Source: an uncultured Mycoplasmatota bacterium
GTDB taxonomy: Bacteria > Bacillota_I > Bacilli_A > RF39 > UBA660
Length of the DNA stretch: 64,000 nt
Assembly: GCA_900552335.1 (NCBI GenBank)
Contig: URZL01000002.1
Location: 37,551-101,550 of the forward strand
Reading direction: 5' to 3'
In this document: positions 50,007 to 59,405 of the stretch, piece after piece
How the letters are laid out: every line of letters begins with the position of its first letter
How positions within the stretch are numbered: position 1 is the first letter of the stretch
The notes under the pieces: model-generated
Database searches by the model: none
Told to the model about the DNA's origin: nothing
Seen by the model: only the letters and a program-made list of their open reading frames with translations
Made by a program: the position numbers and the translations under genes

Positions 50007-51251
50007 ATGTTTCAAAATGAAGAAGAAATTATGGAATATATCCATAAACAAGAAGAAGAATTAAAAGAAATTTACCATGATGTTGATTTGCTTTGCGAAA
50101 AAAATAGTTTAAAAGTATTAAAAGCTTTTCAAAAAAATCATTTATCAGAAAGTCATTTTAATTCCACAACTGGTTATGGTTATAACGATATAGGAAGAGA
50201 AGTTATTGAAAAAATATATGCAGATATATTTAAATGCGAAGATGCTTTAGTTAGAAGTCAATTTATATCTGGCTCTCATGCTTTGACAGTTTGTTTATTC
50301 GCACTCCTTAGACCAAATGATACTTTACTTAGCATTACAGGACTTCCTTACGATACCTTACATGAAGTAATTGGCATTAAAGATAATAAAAGTTCATTAA
50401 AATCGTTTGGTGTTCAATATGAACAAATCGATTTAATAGATCATGATTTTGATTATAAAAAAATAGAAGAAACCTTAAAAAATAAAAAAATTAAAGTAAT
50501 TGAAATACAAAGATCAAAAGGATATTCTACAAGAAAAAGTATTACAATAGAATCTTTAAAAAAGGTCATTTCATTTATTAAAGAAATTAGTCCTGATACC
50601 ATTATTATGGTAGACAATTGTTATTGTGAATTTGTTAATAAAGAAGAACCTACAGAAGTTGGAGCAGATATTGTTGTTGGCTCTTTAATTAAAAATTTAG
50701 GTGGTGGCATTGCTCCAAATGGAGCTTATATTGTAGGAAAAAAAGATTTAGTAGAATTAGCTGGTGAACGATTAACAGTTCCTGGAGAAGGAAAAGAAGT
50801 TGGTCCGACACTTGGGATAAATAAACAGTTTTTACAAGGATTATTTTTTGCCCCATCTGTTGTTGCTTCCGCATTAAAAACTTCTATTTTAACTAGTAAA
50901 GTTTTATCTTCTTTAAATTATGATGTAGAACCTTTATTTGATGAAAAAAGAGCAGATATTGTTCAAAATATTATTTTTAAAAATCCAGATGATTTAATTA
51001 AATATTGTGTTGGTATTCAAAAAGGTTCTCCTGTTGATTCTTTTGCGATTCCGATGCCTTGGGATATGCCAGGATATGATGATCAAGTAATCATGGCAGC
51101 TGGTGCTTTTACACAAGGCTCTTCTATTGAACTTTCTTGTGATGGACCTATTAGACCTCCTTATATTGCTTATCAACAGGGAGGACTTACGTACGAATAT
51201 GGTAAGTTAGGTTTAATGAAAGCTATTGAGGAATTAACAAATGGACGATAA
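50007..51251 (+). CDS. PLP-dependent Cys/Met lyase-like protein (aluminium-resistance/YnbB family)
   Basis: 414 aa, fold type I. SHFNSTTGYGYNDIGREVIEKIYADIF, ALVRSQFISGSHALTVCLFALLRPND, VDNCYCEFV, and VVGSLIKNLGGGIAPNGAYIVG with the PLP lysine. Annotated as methionine gamma-lyase family or aluminium resistance; the substrate is not established. The next gene overlaps by 11 bp. Confidence 0.88.
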   Translation: MFQNEEEIMEYIHKQEEELKEIYHDVDLLCEKNSLKVLKAFQKNHLSESHFNSTTGYGYNDIGREVIEKIYADIFKCEDALVRSQFISGSHALTVCLFALLRPNDTLLSITGLPYDTLHEVIGIKDNKSSLKSFGVQYEQIDLIDHDFDYKKIEETLKNKKIKVIEIQRSKGYSTRKSITIESLKKVISFIKEISPDTIIMVDNCYCEFVNKEEPTEVGADIVVGSLIKNLGGGIAPNGAYIVGKKDLVELAGERLTVPGEGKEVGPTLGINKQFLQGLFFAPSVVASALKTSILTSKVLSSLNYDVEPLFDEKRADIVQNIIFKNPDDLIKYCVGIQKGSPVDSFAIPMPWDMPGYDDQVIMAAGAFTQGSSIELSCDGPIRPPYIAYQQGGLTYEYGKLGLMKAIEELTNGR

Positions 51252-51501
51252 TTTTGAAAAATATATTCAATCCATTGATGTTTCTACTTCTTTTTTAAAA
51301 AATAGAGCAAATGGAATTTTACTTACTGATGAAGATGTAGAAATTTTAGATCGTTATGGAATTGATTATCAAAATTGTTCTAATGCTGGCGAACTGGTTT
51401 TTCAAATAGAAGAATATTTAAATGAATTAGATTCAGAAGAGCTAGAAAATTTATCATTAAAATTATCTGAATTTCAATATTATAATGAAACAAATAAATA
51501 G
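51241..51501 (+). CDS. Small acidic protein, unknown (86 aa)
   Basis: Overlaps the preceding gene. FLKNRANGILLTDEDVEILDRYGIDYQNCSNAGELVFQIEEYLNEL resembles a small conserved Bacilli family encoded next to the YnbB-like enzyme. No function known. Confidence 0.6.
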   Translation: MDDNFEKYIQSIDVSTSFLKNRANGILLTDEDVEILDRYGIDYQNCSNAGELVFQIEEYLNELDSEELENLSLKLSEFQYYNETNK

Positions 51502-51518
51502 TGCGAAAGCACTTTTTC
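51500..51518 (+). terminator. Terminator
   Basis: AGTGC-GAAA-GCACT stem with a stable tetraloop, then TTTTT. Confidence 0.75.
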
Positions 51519-51571
51519 TTTACAATGTATGGAAAATTTAATACAATAGAACGAAAAGGAGTGATATTATC

Positions 51572-53203
51572 ATAAATAATTTTTACAAATGTTTAGAAAA
51601 TAAATATTTGACTAAAAATGATGTGATAAATATTAAAAAGAAATTTGAAATAGAATATAAGGAAACAAAGAAAGAAAAGAAATATAAAAAGTTTCGACAG
51701 AATTATTTATATTTTAATCGCAAAAAACATAATAAAAATTTTATAAAAAAAGAGTTAGAAGAAACTTCTAATTTATTAGATAATGTATGTGGGTATGCTT
51801 TAGACAAACAACAGAGACAAATCGTTGTCACTGATGAAGAAAATACTTTAGTAATCGCCGGTGCTGGCAGTGGAAAAAGCTTGACTATTATAGGAAAAAT
51901 AAAATATTTGATAGAAAGAAAACATGTGAAACAAAATGATATATTATGTATATCTTTTACAAATGAGGCTTGTAATTCCCTTAAAAATAAATTATTAAAT
52001 GAATATCAGTACAATATTTCTGTGCTTACTTTTCATAAATTGGCACTTCAAATTTTAAAAGAAAATGATATAGAATACCAAATAGTGAATAGTGACTATT
52101 TAGAATACATCATAGAAGAAATAATGGAACAAGAAGAAATCAAAAAAGAAATTCAAAGCCAATTTCCAAATAAACCTTATCTTCAAATAAAAAGAATCAT
52201 AGCAACTTTCATCAAATTATATAAAACTTCTATTTATGATTTTTCTTTTTATAATCAGATATTAAAAAAACATACTGTAAAAAAAGAAGAAAAAAAGTTA
52301 CTAAAATTAATTTATAAAATACATCAAATTTATGATTTAGAGTTGAAATCCATGGGAAAAATTGATTTTGATGATATGCTTCATATGGCCAATTTCCTTA
52401 CTTTAAAAAAGGGAATTAAACATTCTTACAAATATATCATTATTGATGAATATCAAGATACTTCTTATGTTAAATTTGAACTCATTCATCACATTTTAGA
52501 AAAAACGGGTGCACATTTATTAGCAGTTGGAGATGATTATCAATCTATTTACCGTTTTACTGGTTGTAACTTAAATATTTTTTTAGATTTTAAAAAATAC
52601 TTTAAAAACGCATGTATCATGAAAATAGAAAATACTTATCGAAACTCACTAGAATTAATTCAAGTCACTACTAAGTTTATTTTAAAAAATAAAAAACAAA
52701 TTAAGAAAAAATTGTCATCTAATAAGCATATTTCTTGTCCAATTCAATATATATTTTATAACAATAAAAAAGAAATATTTAAAAAATTGATATTGGATAT
52801 TTATAAGAATGATAATCCAGAAATTATGATATTAGGTAGAAACAACAGTGATATTTATTCTGTTATAGATCATGATTTTCTTTTAAAGGGTAATCAAGTG
52901 GTATATTTAAAAAATGAAAATATTCAAATGAAATTCTATACAGTTCATAAATCAAAAGGATTGGAAAGTGAAACAGTCATTATTATTAATATGGAAGATA
53001 GAATTTTAGGATTTCCAAGTCAAATAGAAGAAGATCGTATCTTAAGATTTGTATTAAATCAAAAAGAATATTATCCATTTGAAGAAGAAAGAAGACTTTT
53101 TTATGTGGCACTTACTCGTACTAAAAATGAAGTATATTTATTAATTCCAGTAAATAAACCATCTATTTTTGCAAAAGAATTACAACAAAAAAAGTGGTGC
53201 TAA
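51572..53203 (+). CDS. UvrD/Rep-type superfamily 1 helicase
   Basis: About 543 aa. Walker A VIAGAGSGKSLTIIGKI, motif Ia SFTNEACNSLKNKL, motif II IIDEYQDTSYVKFELI, motif III AVGDDYQSIYRFTG, motif IV TYRNSLELI, motif V FYTVHKSKGLESETVII, motif VI EEERRLFYVALTRTKNEVYLL. Shorter than UvrD, with reduced 1B/2B. No ATG lies near the AAAGGAG site (51555-51561); the frame is open there and ATA at 51572 fits in spacing and gives INNFYKCLENKYLTKND. TTG 51608 is the alternative. Confidence 0.88.
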   Translation: MNNFYKCLENKYLTKNDVINIKKKFEIEYKETKKEKKYKKFRQNYLYFNRKKHNKNFIKKELEETSNLLDNVCGYALDKQQRQIVVTDEENTLVIAGAGSGKSLTIIGKIKYLIERKHVKQNDILCISFTNEACNSLKNKLLNEYQYNISVLTFHKLALQILKENDIEYQIVNSDYLEYIIEEIMEQEEIKKEIQSQFPNKPYLQIKRIIATFIKLYKTSIYDFSFYNQILKKHTVKKEEKKLLKLIYKIHQIYDLELKSMGKIDFDDMLHMANFLTLKKGIKHSYKYIIIDEYQDTSYVKFELIHHILEKTGAHLLAVGDDYQSIYRFTGCNLNIFLDFKKYFKNACIMKIENTYRNSLELIQVTTKFILKNKKQIKKKLSSNKHISCPIQYIFYNNKKEIFKKLILDIYKNDNPEIMILGRNNSDIYSVIDHDFLLKGNQVVYLKNENIQMKFYTVHKSKGLESETVIIINMEDRILGFPSQIEEDRILRFVLNQKEYYPFEEERRLFYVALTRTKNEVYLLIPVNKPSIFAKELQQKKWC

Positions 53204-53210
53204 TCCACTT
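53186..53210. terminator. Bidirectional terminator
   Basis: AAAAGTGG / CCACTTTT stem shared by the convergent helicase and 53200 genes. Confidence 0.7.
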
Positions 53211-53574
53211 TTATCTTTGGTTTTTTTTCTTGATTTTTCATATTAAACTTGACAAAATTTAATACCATTTGATCAATTAAAGAAATGATTTCTTTATCAA
53301 ATTCATTTAAATAATTACTTGGCATATTGTAAATGTATAGATAATTTTCATATTCTGTTATTTTTTTGTTAACTATTAAATCATTTATTTCAAGCTCTAA
53401 TTTTAAACATAATTCATTTTCATTCCAATGATAAAAAGTTAGTAATGGCTGAAATTGTTCCATTTTTGTTGCTTCAAAAAAATAATTTCTTAAATCATTT
53501 CTATCTACTTCGACAATTAAATTATTCTTAGCGCAAATCAAAAATAACTCTACAATTCTGTCTGTTTCCTTCAT
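53200..53574 (-). CDS. Unknown protein (124 aa)
   Basis: Soluble alpha/beta protein with no recognised domain. LFLICAKNNLIVEVDRNDLRNYFFEATKMEQFQPLLTFYHWNENELCLKLELEINDLI... A GGGGGCGT ribosome site precedes ATG. Probably host-specific. Confidence 0.5.
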   Translation of the reverse strand: MKETDRIVELFLICAKNNLIVEVDRNDLRNYFFEATKMEQFQPLLTFYHWNENELCLKLELEINDLIVNKKITEYENYLYIYNMPSNYLNEFDKEIISLIDQMVLNFVKFNMKNQEKKPKIKVD

Positions 53575-53696
53575 GCTACACGCCCCCTAGTTATATTTTA
53601 AAACAAAACAGTTGTAATGTCAATTTGACTATTATTTTAATTTTTGATAGAATGTAATCGTTTCTCTAAAAAAGAAACATTAAGAGGTGAATTTTA

Positions 53697-54311
53697 GTGA
53701 AAGTAAATCGGTCTACTATTACTATAGCTGTTTTGAGTATTATAGACCTTGTAATAGGAACGGTTGTTATTAGCAAATGCTTTTTTCAACAAGAAATTGA
53801 TCATCCTATTGTTTATGAAGCCAAAATGGAAATAGTAGAAGACTTAAAAGATTTAGCGCCAGTTGCTAGTGTAGTAGAAAAAGAAGAACCAATTATTGTA
53901 TATGATGATATGACTTTAGATGAATTGTCAGAAAAATTAAATAGAGTTTTAACATCTACCTTAGAGGGAACTGGTTCTCATTTCGCAATAAAATCGTTAG
54001 AATTAGGAGTAGATCCATATCTAGCAGTTGCAATTGTTCTACATGAAACTGGATGCAAATGGAAGTGTAGCTCACTTGTGAGATACTGTAATAACGTTGG
54101 TGGTATGAAAGGTGCACCTGGATGTAATGGTGGATCTTACAAAGCTTTTAATACGTTAGAAGAAGGTATTGATGCATTTTTAGAAAATTTAGCAAACAAT
54201 TACTATGCTTATGGTTTAACAACACCAGAAGCTATTAATAAAAAATATGCGGCTAGTACTTCTTGGGCTAGCAAAATCAATTATTATATAAACTATATTA
54301 AAAACAGTTGA
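53697..54311 (+). CDS. Membrane-anchored glucosaminidase-type muralytic enzyme
   Basis: 204 aa from GTG 53697 (AAGAGGTGA site). N-terminal membrane helix (ITIAVLSIIDLVIGTVVISKCFF), a linker, then a lysozyme-like glucosaminidase domain: FAIKSLELGVDPYLAVAIVLHETGCKWKCSSLVRYCNNVGGMKG with the catalytic Glu in HETG and the conserved N-N-(V/F)-GG. Predicted to cut glycan strands outside the membrane. Confidence 0.8.
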   Translation: MKVNRSTITIAVLSIIDLVIGTVVISKCFFQQEIDHPIVYEAKMEIVEDLKDLAPVASVVEKEEPIIVYDDMTLDELSEKLNRVLTSTLEGTGSHFAIKSLELGVDPYLAVAIVLHETGCKWKCSSLVRYCNNVGGMKGAPGCNGGSYKAFNTLEEGIDAFLENLANNYYAYGLTTPEAINKKYAASTSWASKINYYINYIKNS

Positions 54312-54328
54312 TTTTATCAACTTTTTTG
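54306..54328 (+). terminator. Terminator
   Basis: GTTGA-TTTTA-TCAAC with A run before and T run after, overlapping the stop codon. Confidence 0.7.
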
Positions 54329-54347
54329 CTTAAAAAAAGAAAAAATG

Positions 54348-54376
54348 TTGACATTCGGCATACTTTTTAATATAAT
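54348..54376 (+). promoter_or_regulatory. rplM-rpsI promoter
   Basis: TTGACA 54348-54353, 17-bp spacer, TATAAT 54371-54376: full consensus. Confidence 0.88.
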
Positions 54377-54382
54377 CATAAT

Positions 54383-54449
54383 TGGTACATTTTCTATATC
54401 CCAAGAAATGGATACTGGGAACATCTATTTCAAATTTATAGAAAGGATT
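54383..54449 (+). ncRNA. L13 leader RNA (ribosomal protein autoregulation)
   Basis: Untranslated leader between the promoter and rplM with stem TCCCA..TGGGA (near 54398-54420) and pairing of GAAATAGATG-like flanks. Location and layout fit the L13 leader of Bacillota, bound by L13 to limit its own synthesis. Assigned from context and hairpin pattern only. Confidence 0.55.
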
Positions 54450-54457
54450 TGTTTTTT

Positions 54458-54892
54458 ATGAAAAACACTTATATGCAAAAAAAAGAAGATTTAGTACGTA
54501 ATTGGTATGTAATCGACGCTGAAGGAGAAAATCTTGGACGCTTAGCAACTCGTGTTGCAACTGTTTTAAGAGGAAAACATAAACCTACATATACACCACA
54601 TATGGATTGTGGAGATTATGTAATTGTTTTAAATGCTTCAAAAGTTAATTTAACTGGAAATAAATTAAATGACAAAATCTACTATAATCATAGTGGATAT
54701 ACTGGTGGTTTAAGAGAAAGAACTGCTAAAGTTATGAGAGATGAATATCCAGTTGAAATGATTGAAAGAGCAGTTAAAGGAATGTTACCAAAAGGAAGAC
54801 TAGGACGTCAAATGTATAAAAAATTATTTGTTTACGAAGGTTCAGAACATCCACATATGGCCCAAAAACCAGTGGAAATGAAAGTAAAATAG
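54458..54892 (+). CDS. rplM: 50S ribosomal protein L13
   Basis: 144 aa, full length. [65 protein letters not shown]...[19 protein letters not shown]...[34 protein letters not shown] is unmistakable L13. ATG 54458 has GAAAGGA upstream. rpsI follows after 12 bp. Confidence 0.98.
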   Translation: MKNTYMQKKEDLVRNWYVIDAEGENLGRLATRVATVLRGKHKPTYTPHMDCGDYVIVLNASKVNLTGNKLNDKIYYNHSGYTGGLRERTAKVMRDEYPVEMIERAVKGMLPKGRLGRQMYKKLFVYEGSEHPHMAQKPVEMKVK

Positions 54893-54904
54893 GGAGGTTT
54901 TTAA

Positions 54905-55315
54905 ATGGCAAAAGTATTTACAGGAACAGGTAGAAGAAAATCTTCAGTAGCTCAAGTTAAAATGACTGCTGGAAAAGGAAATATTACTGTTAATGGAAGA
55001 GATGTTAAAGATTTCTTCCCATACGAAACAAATATTATGGATTTAAAACAACCTCTTGTAGCAACAAATAATGAAAATACATTTGATATCGAAGTAAAAG
55101 TAAATGGTGGCGGTTTCTCTGGACAAACTGGAGCAATCCGTTTAGGTATTACTCGTGCTTTATTAGAATATGATAAAGCAAATGAAGGTAGCGAAACAAG
55201 TTACAGAACTACTTTAAAAAGAGCTGGATTTGTTACTCGTGATTCAAGAAGTAAGGAACGTAAAAAACCAGGACTTAAAGCAGCTCGTAGAGCACCACAA
55301 TTCTCTAAACGTTAA
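54905..55315 (+). CDS. rpsI: 30S ribosomal protein S9
   Basis: 136 aa. [61 protein letters not shown], and the tRNA-contacting C-terminus [25 protein letters not shown] are all present. GGGAGG precedes ATG; terminator follows. Confidence 0.98.
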   Translation: MAKVFTGTGRRKSSVAQVKMTAGKGNITVNGRDVKDFFPYETNIMDLKQPLVATNNENTFDIEVKVNGGGFSGQTGAIRLGITRALLEYDKANEGSETSYRTTLKRAGFVTRDSRSKERKKPGLKAARRAPQFSKR

Positions 55316-55327
55316 TTTTTGCAAATT

Positions 55328-55356
55328 AAAAAACCAAGTTATATTGGTTTTTTTTT
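55328..55356 (+). terminator. rplM-rpsI terminator
   Basis: AAAACCAA / TTGGTTTT stem and a long T run. Confidence 0.8.
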
Positions 55357-55394
55357 GTATTAATGTTATAATAATGGGAGAAAAGAGGGATAAA

Positions 55395-55814
55395 ATGAAC
55401 AAAAAAATGATACCTGTTTGGGTAATATTAATTAGTATTGTAGGAGTATTGTTATATAGTTTTCTTTTCTGGAAAATATTTAATTATTCTTTTAAATATG
55501 AAGTAGAAAAAGATGGAACGATTTTAATTGATAAAGAAAAATTTACAATTTCTAATGAAATAAAAAGTTATTATGATTCTGATAAGGAAGCTTTCTATAT
55601 TCTAGGTACCTTCAAAAATAACACTGCAAAACAATATACTGATATTACATTAAATTTTGCTGTTTATGATTTAAATGGAAATATTTTAGGAAATGCCTAT
55701 GCTCATTTAGATCAAATCGATAAAAATGAAACTTGGAAATTTAAAGCAAATTACGATGATGTAGATGCTACGGATGCCGTTAGTTATAAGCTAATAGAAG
55801 TAGAATATTATTAG
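55395..55814 (+). CDS. Membrane-anchored FxLYD-domain protein
   Basis: 139 aa from ATG 55395 (AGAGGGA site). One membrane helix (VWVILISIVGVLLYSFLFW), then an FxLYD domain: AFYILGTFKNNTAKQYTDITLNFAVYDLNGNILGNAYAHLDQIDKNETWKFKANY. The domain is a secreted beta-sandwich of unknown partner. Eight bases before the methyltransferase gene. Confidence 0.75.
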   Translation: MNKKMIPVWVILISIVGVLLYSFLFWKIFNYSFKYEVEKDGTILIDKEKFTISNEIKSYYDSDKEAFYILGTFKNNTAKQYTDITLNFAVYDLNGNILGNAYAHLDQIDKNETWKFKANYDDVDATDAVSYKLIEVEYY

Positions 55815-55822
55815 GGGTATAT

Positions 55823-56695
55823 ATGCGTTTAAGTGACAAATGGTTCGATTATAAAATTATAGATGCTGGAAACAAAGAAAAGTTAGAAGTATGGAATGGT
55901 ATTGTACTAAGAAGACCAGATCCACAAGCTATGTGGGATGTAGAAGAAACTGATATTTGGAAAAAAGTAGATGGTTTTTATCATAGAAGTTCTAAAGGTG
56001 GAGGTTCATGGGAATTCCGTAAAAAAATACCAGAGGAATGGACTGTAAACTATCATGGATTAACACTAAAAGTAAGTCCAACGAGTTTTAAACATACTGG
56101 TATATTTCCAGAACAAGCAGCAAATTGGGATTTTATGATGGAAAAAATTAAAAAAGCGAATAGACCAATTAAAGTACTTAATTTATTTGCTTATACAGGG
56201 GCTGCTACTATGGCTTGTAGTTTAGCAGGAGCTACTGAAGTGGTGCATGTAGATGCGGCACGTGGAATGGTTGATTGGGCAAAAGAAAATATGAAATTAT
56301 CCCATTTGGAAGATCATAAGATTCGTTTTATTGTAGATGACTGCTTAAAATTTGTTTTGAGAGAAAAACGAAGAGGAAATCAATATGATGCCATCATTAT
56401 GGATCCACCTTCTTTTGGAAGAGGTCCCTCTGGAGAAGTTTGGAAATTTGAAGAAAAAATTATGGAACTAATTCATGCTTGTATGGATATTTTAAGTGAA
56501 AATCCTTTGTTTTTTCAAGTAAATGCTTATACAACGGGTATTTCAGAAACTGTGTTAGAAAATGTAATGAAAATGAGTTTATTAAAAAAATATCCAAATG
56601 GAAAAATAGAAGCAGATGAAATTGGATTACCAGTTATTCATAATAATTTAATTTTACCATGTGGTATTTATGCTAGATGGGAAAGTATAGAATAG
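55823..56695 (+). CDS. SAM-dependent rRNA methyltransferase (RlmK/RlmI-like, COG1092)
   Basis: 290 aa Rossmann-fold enzyme. SAM site VLNLFAYTGAATMACSLAGATEVVHVDAARGMVDWAKEN; catalytic region YDAIIMDPPSFGRGPSGEVWKFEEK. It lacks the N-terminal PUA domain of RlmI. Target nucleotide unknown. No ATG alternative; GGGGTATAT site. Confidence 0.87.
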   Translation: MRLSDKWFDYKIIDAGNKEKLEVWNGIVLRRPDPQAMWDVEETDIWKKVDGFYHRSSKGGGSWEFRKKIPEEWTVNYHGLTLKVSPTSFKHTGIFPEQAANWDFMMEKIKKANRPIKVLNLFAYTGAATMACSLAGATEVVHVDAARGMVDWAKENMKLSHLEDHKIRFIVDDCLKFVLREKRRGNQYDAIIMDPPSFGRGPSGEVWKFEEKIMELIHACMDILSENPLFFQVNAYTTGISETVLENVMKMSLLKKYPNGKIEADEIGLPVIHNNLILPCGIYARWESIE

Positions 56696-56728
56696 TAAAA
56701 AAAACATATATTTTAATAGGTGAAAAAT

Positions 56729-57391
56729 ATGCGCTATAAAATATGTGTTTTTTTATTGTTCTTATGTCTTATTAGTTCTTTTCATTTTGTTTATGCTTCT
56801 AATCAAACAATGCCTTTAATGGGAAAAGTTATTTACGTTGACATTGGACATGGTGGTAATGATCCAGGCGCTATGTATAAAGATATTTTAGAAAAAGATA
56901 TTAACTTAGAGGTAGGAAAGATATTAGAAAAAAAACTATTATCAATGGGCGCTATTGTATATTTGACTAGGTATGGTGATTATGATTTATCGGTTACTTA
57001 TACGATCAATAATAAACGAAGTGATTTATCTAGAAGGGGAAATCTAATTAATAAAAGTGATTGTGATTTATTTCTATCTATTCATTTAAATGCAGAAGAA
57101 ACAGGCGTATGGAGAGGTGCTCAAGTATTTTACAATAGTAAATCTGAAAAAAATAAAGTGATTGCTGAAATTTTTCAAAAACAATTTCGAAAAGAATTGA
57201 ATAGTGACCGAGATGCAAAAGTAGATAATAGTTTATATTTATTAAAAAGAATAGATAGACCGGGTGTTCTTTTAGAACTTGGTTTTTTGAGTAATGCAAA
57301 TGATCGATATTTATTAAAACAATCAAGTTATCAAAATAAAATAACGGATACAATTACAAGAGCCATTATTACTTACTTCTCTAATCTGTAA
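56729..57391 (+). CDS. cwlD: N-acetylmuramoyl-L-alanine amidase (CwlD-type)
   Basis: 220 aa with signal peptide (YKICVFLLFLCLISSFHFVYA). Amidase_3 zinc site: DIGHGGNDPGA (His), EKDINLEVG (Glu), FLSIHLNAE (His); catalytic Glu in GVLLELGFLSN. Size and lack of wall-binding repeats match CwlD, which trims peptides from cortex peptidoglycan so that muramic-lactam can form and spores can germinate. Start ATG 56729 follows AATAGGTG. Confidence 0.85.
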   Translation: MRYKICVFLLFLCLISSFHFVYASNQTMPLMGKVIYVDIGHGGNDPGAMYKDILEKDINLEVGKILEKKLLSMGAIVYLTRYGDYDLSVTYTINNKRSDLSRRGNLINKSDCDLFLSIHLNAEETGVWRGAQVFYNSKSEKNKVIAEIFQKQFRKELNSDRDAKVDNSLYLLKRIDRPGVLLELGFLSNANDRYLLKQSSYQNKITDTITRAIITYFSNL

Positions 57392-57445
57392 AAGTTATTT
57401 GAAATTTAAGTAGGAAATGATATAATGTTTAAGATAGGTGATTAT

Positions 57446-58381
57446 ATGAAAAATAGTAAAATATTCAAAACACTAGAGGAACAAATTGAAATTTTAAAAG
57501 GAAAAGGGTTAATTATCCATGATGAAAAGAAAACCAAAGAAATTTTATTCAGAGAGAATTACTTTTTTATTAGTGGGTATCGTCATTTATTTATGAAAAG
57601 TTTTAAGGATAGTAGTTTTATTCCTGGAACGACTTTTGAAGAATTATATGCTGCCTTTCAATTTGATCGAAATTTAAGAAATACTATGTTTAAACATTTG
57701 TTAATTATAGAAAATAATATTAAATCGATTATTAGTTATACCTTATCTAAGAAATATGGTTTTAAGGAAAAAGATTATTTAAATCCCAAAAATTTTACAC
57801 AGGATAAATTACGCGCCAGACAGGTATATGATGTTATTAACAAAATGAAAAGACAGATTCGTGTCAATGGGCGACAACATAGTGCTACGCTTCATTATTT
57901 AAGCAATTATGGTTATATTCCTATGTGGATTTTAGTAAAAGTATTATCTTTTGGTATAATATCGGAATTATACAACATATTAAAAATAGAGGATCAAATT
58001 ACTATAGCGGAAATTTATGATTTAGATCCTGAAACATTATCTACTTATTTAACTTTGTTAGCTAATTTTAGAAATTTATGTGCACATGAAGATATTTTAT
58101 ATGATCATAGAACACAAAAAAATATTCCAGATACTAGATTTCATTATGAACTAAAAATTGATATGACAGATGATGAATATGACTATGGGAAAAACGATTT
58201 ATTTGCCATTGTTATTATTATGAAACAAATGCTTAGTGAAGAAGAATTTAGCTCATTAATTTTTGAAATGAGTTATGAAATTGATATATTAGATGGAAAG
58301 GTAAATACGGTACCTCTACCCTTAATATTAAATAAAATTGGTTTTCCCGCTAATTGGAGAAATATAGAAACAATAAAGTAA
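57446..58381 (+). CDS. Abi-family (AbiD/F, Abi_2) HEPN protein
   Basis: 311 aa from ATG 57446 (GATAGGTGA). KTLEEQIEILKGKGLIIHDEKKTKEILFRENYFFISGYRHLF, AFQFDRNLRNTMFKHLLIIENNIKSIISYTLSKKYG, MWILVKVLSFGIISELY and FRNLCAHEDILYDHR. The last contains the R-N-x-x-x-H HEPN ribonuclease motif. Abi_2 proteins are abortive-infection factors acting on RNA. It lies amid housekeeping genes, away from the prophage. Confidence 0.87.
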   Translation: MKNSKIFKTLEEQIEILKGKGLIIHDEKKTKEILFRENYFFISGYRHLFMKSFKDSSFIPGTTFEELYAAFQFDRNLRNTMFKHLLIIENNIKSIISYTLSKKYGFKEKDYLNPKNFTQDKLRARQVYDVINKMKRQIRVNGRQHSATLHYLSNYGYIPMWILVKVLSFGIISELYNILKIEDQITIAEIYDLDPETLSTYLTLLANFRNLCAHEDILYDHRTQKNIPDTRFHYELKIDMTDDEYDYGKNDLFAIVIIMKQMLSEEEFSSLIFEMSYEIDILDGKVNTVPLPLILNKIGFPANWRNIETIK

Positions 58382-58389
58382 GGTGAAAT

Positions 58390-59400
58390 ATGAAAAGAGC
58401 ATTTCTATTTGCAGTTTGTATGTTAGCCTCTTTTTTTATTGGCTTTTTTTACAAAAATCAAATAAAAGAGGAAGTTGTTCCAACTTATAGTGAAGTTACT
58501 GTAAAAGAAGAAAACAGTTTAAAAAGTTCAATTGATAAAGTATATAACTCCGTTGTAGTAATTGAAACGTATGATATGAGCCATAATAAAATAGGAACAG
58601 GGTCGGGTTTTTGTTATAAAAAAAATAATAATAGTTATTTTATAACGAATAACCATGTCATAGCAGATAGCCAATCTGTTACAATTCTTACTATGAGTCA
58701 AAATGAGTATACAGCTAATATTTTAGGGAAAGATGATTACTTGGATATTGCTATTTTGTCCGCAGATAAAGATGCTTGTTTACAAGTTGCTTCTTTTCAA
58801 GATAGTACATCCACTAATTTAGGAGATACTGTTTTTACAATTGGGTCTCCTCTTGGAACAAAATATATGGGGACAGTGACGAAGGGAATCTTATCTGGAA
58901 AAAATAGAAAAGTAAATGTTTCTACTAGTAGTGGTAATTATATTATGGAAGTATTGCAAACAGATGCTGCTATTAATCCTGGAAATAGTGGCGGACCACT
59001 TGTTAATATAAATGGAGAAGTAATTGGTGTAAATTCATTAAAATTAGTGCAAGATGAAATTGAAGGTATGGGGTTTGCCATTCCTATTGAACTAATTAAT
59101 GAGAGTTTAACAAAATTAGAAAACGGTGAAATTATTATTCGTCCTATTTTAGGAGTTGAAATCAGCGATACTAGGGAAAATGGTATTTATATTAATAAAG
59201 TTGAAAAAGATTATCCAGCTTTTTCGGCAGGTCTTCAAAGAGGAGATTATTTAATTGCTGTGGATGGTGTTACGATAGAAGATAGTGCTCATTTTCGTTA
59301 TTTGCTATATCAACATCAAATTGGAGATATCATTACTATTACTTATGTAAGAGATGGTATTACAAATGAAGTGAAAATTACATTAAAAAAAGCGACATAG
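58390..59400 (+). CDS. HtrA/DegP-like serine protease with PDZ
   Basis: 336 aa, S1C family. N-terminal membrane anchor (FLFAVCMLASFFIGFFY), protease domain with triad His (FITNNHVIADSQ), Asp (DYLDIAILS) and Ser (DAAINPGNSGGPLVNINGEVIGVNS), then one PDZ domain (about 250-336: GIYINKVEKDYPAFSAGLQRGDYLIAVDGVTI). Quality control of exported proteins. Confidence 0.94.
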   Translation: MKRAFLFAVCMLASFFIGFFYKNQIKEEVVPTYSEVTVKEENSLKSSIDKVYNSVVVIETYDMSHNKIGTGSGFCYKKNNNSYFITNNHVIADSQSVTILTMSQNEYTANILGKDDYLDIAILSADKDACLQVASFQDSTSTNLGDTVFTIGSPLGTKYMGTVTKGILSGKNRKVNVSTSSGNYIMEVLQTDAAINPGNSGGPLVNINGEVIGVNSLKLVQDEIEGMGFAIPIELINESLTKLENGEIIIRPILGVEISDTRENGIYINKVEKDYPAFSAGLQRGDYLIAVDGVTIEDSAHFRYLLYQHQIGDIITITYVRDGITNEVKITLKKAT

Positions 59401-59405
59401 TCGCT
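59391..59405 (-). terminator. Convergent terminator hairpin
   Basis: AGCGAC-ATA-GTCGCT, with A-rich DNA on the plus strand that reads as a T run on the minus strand after uppP. Confidence 0.6.
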
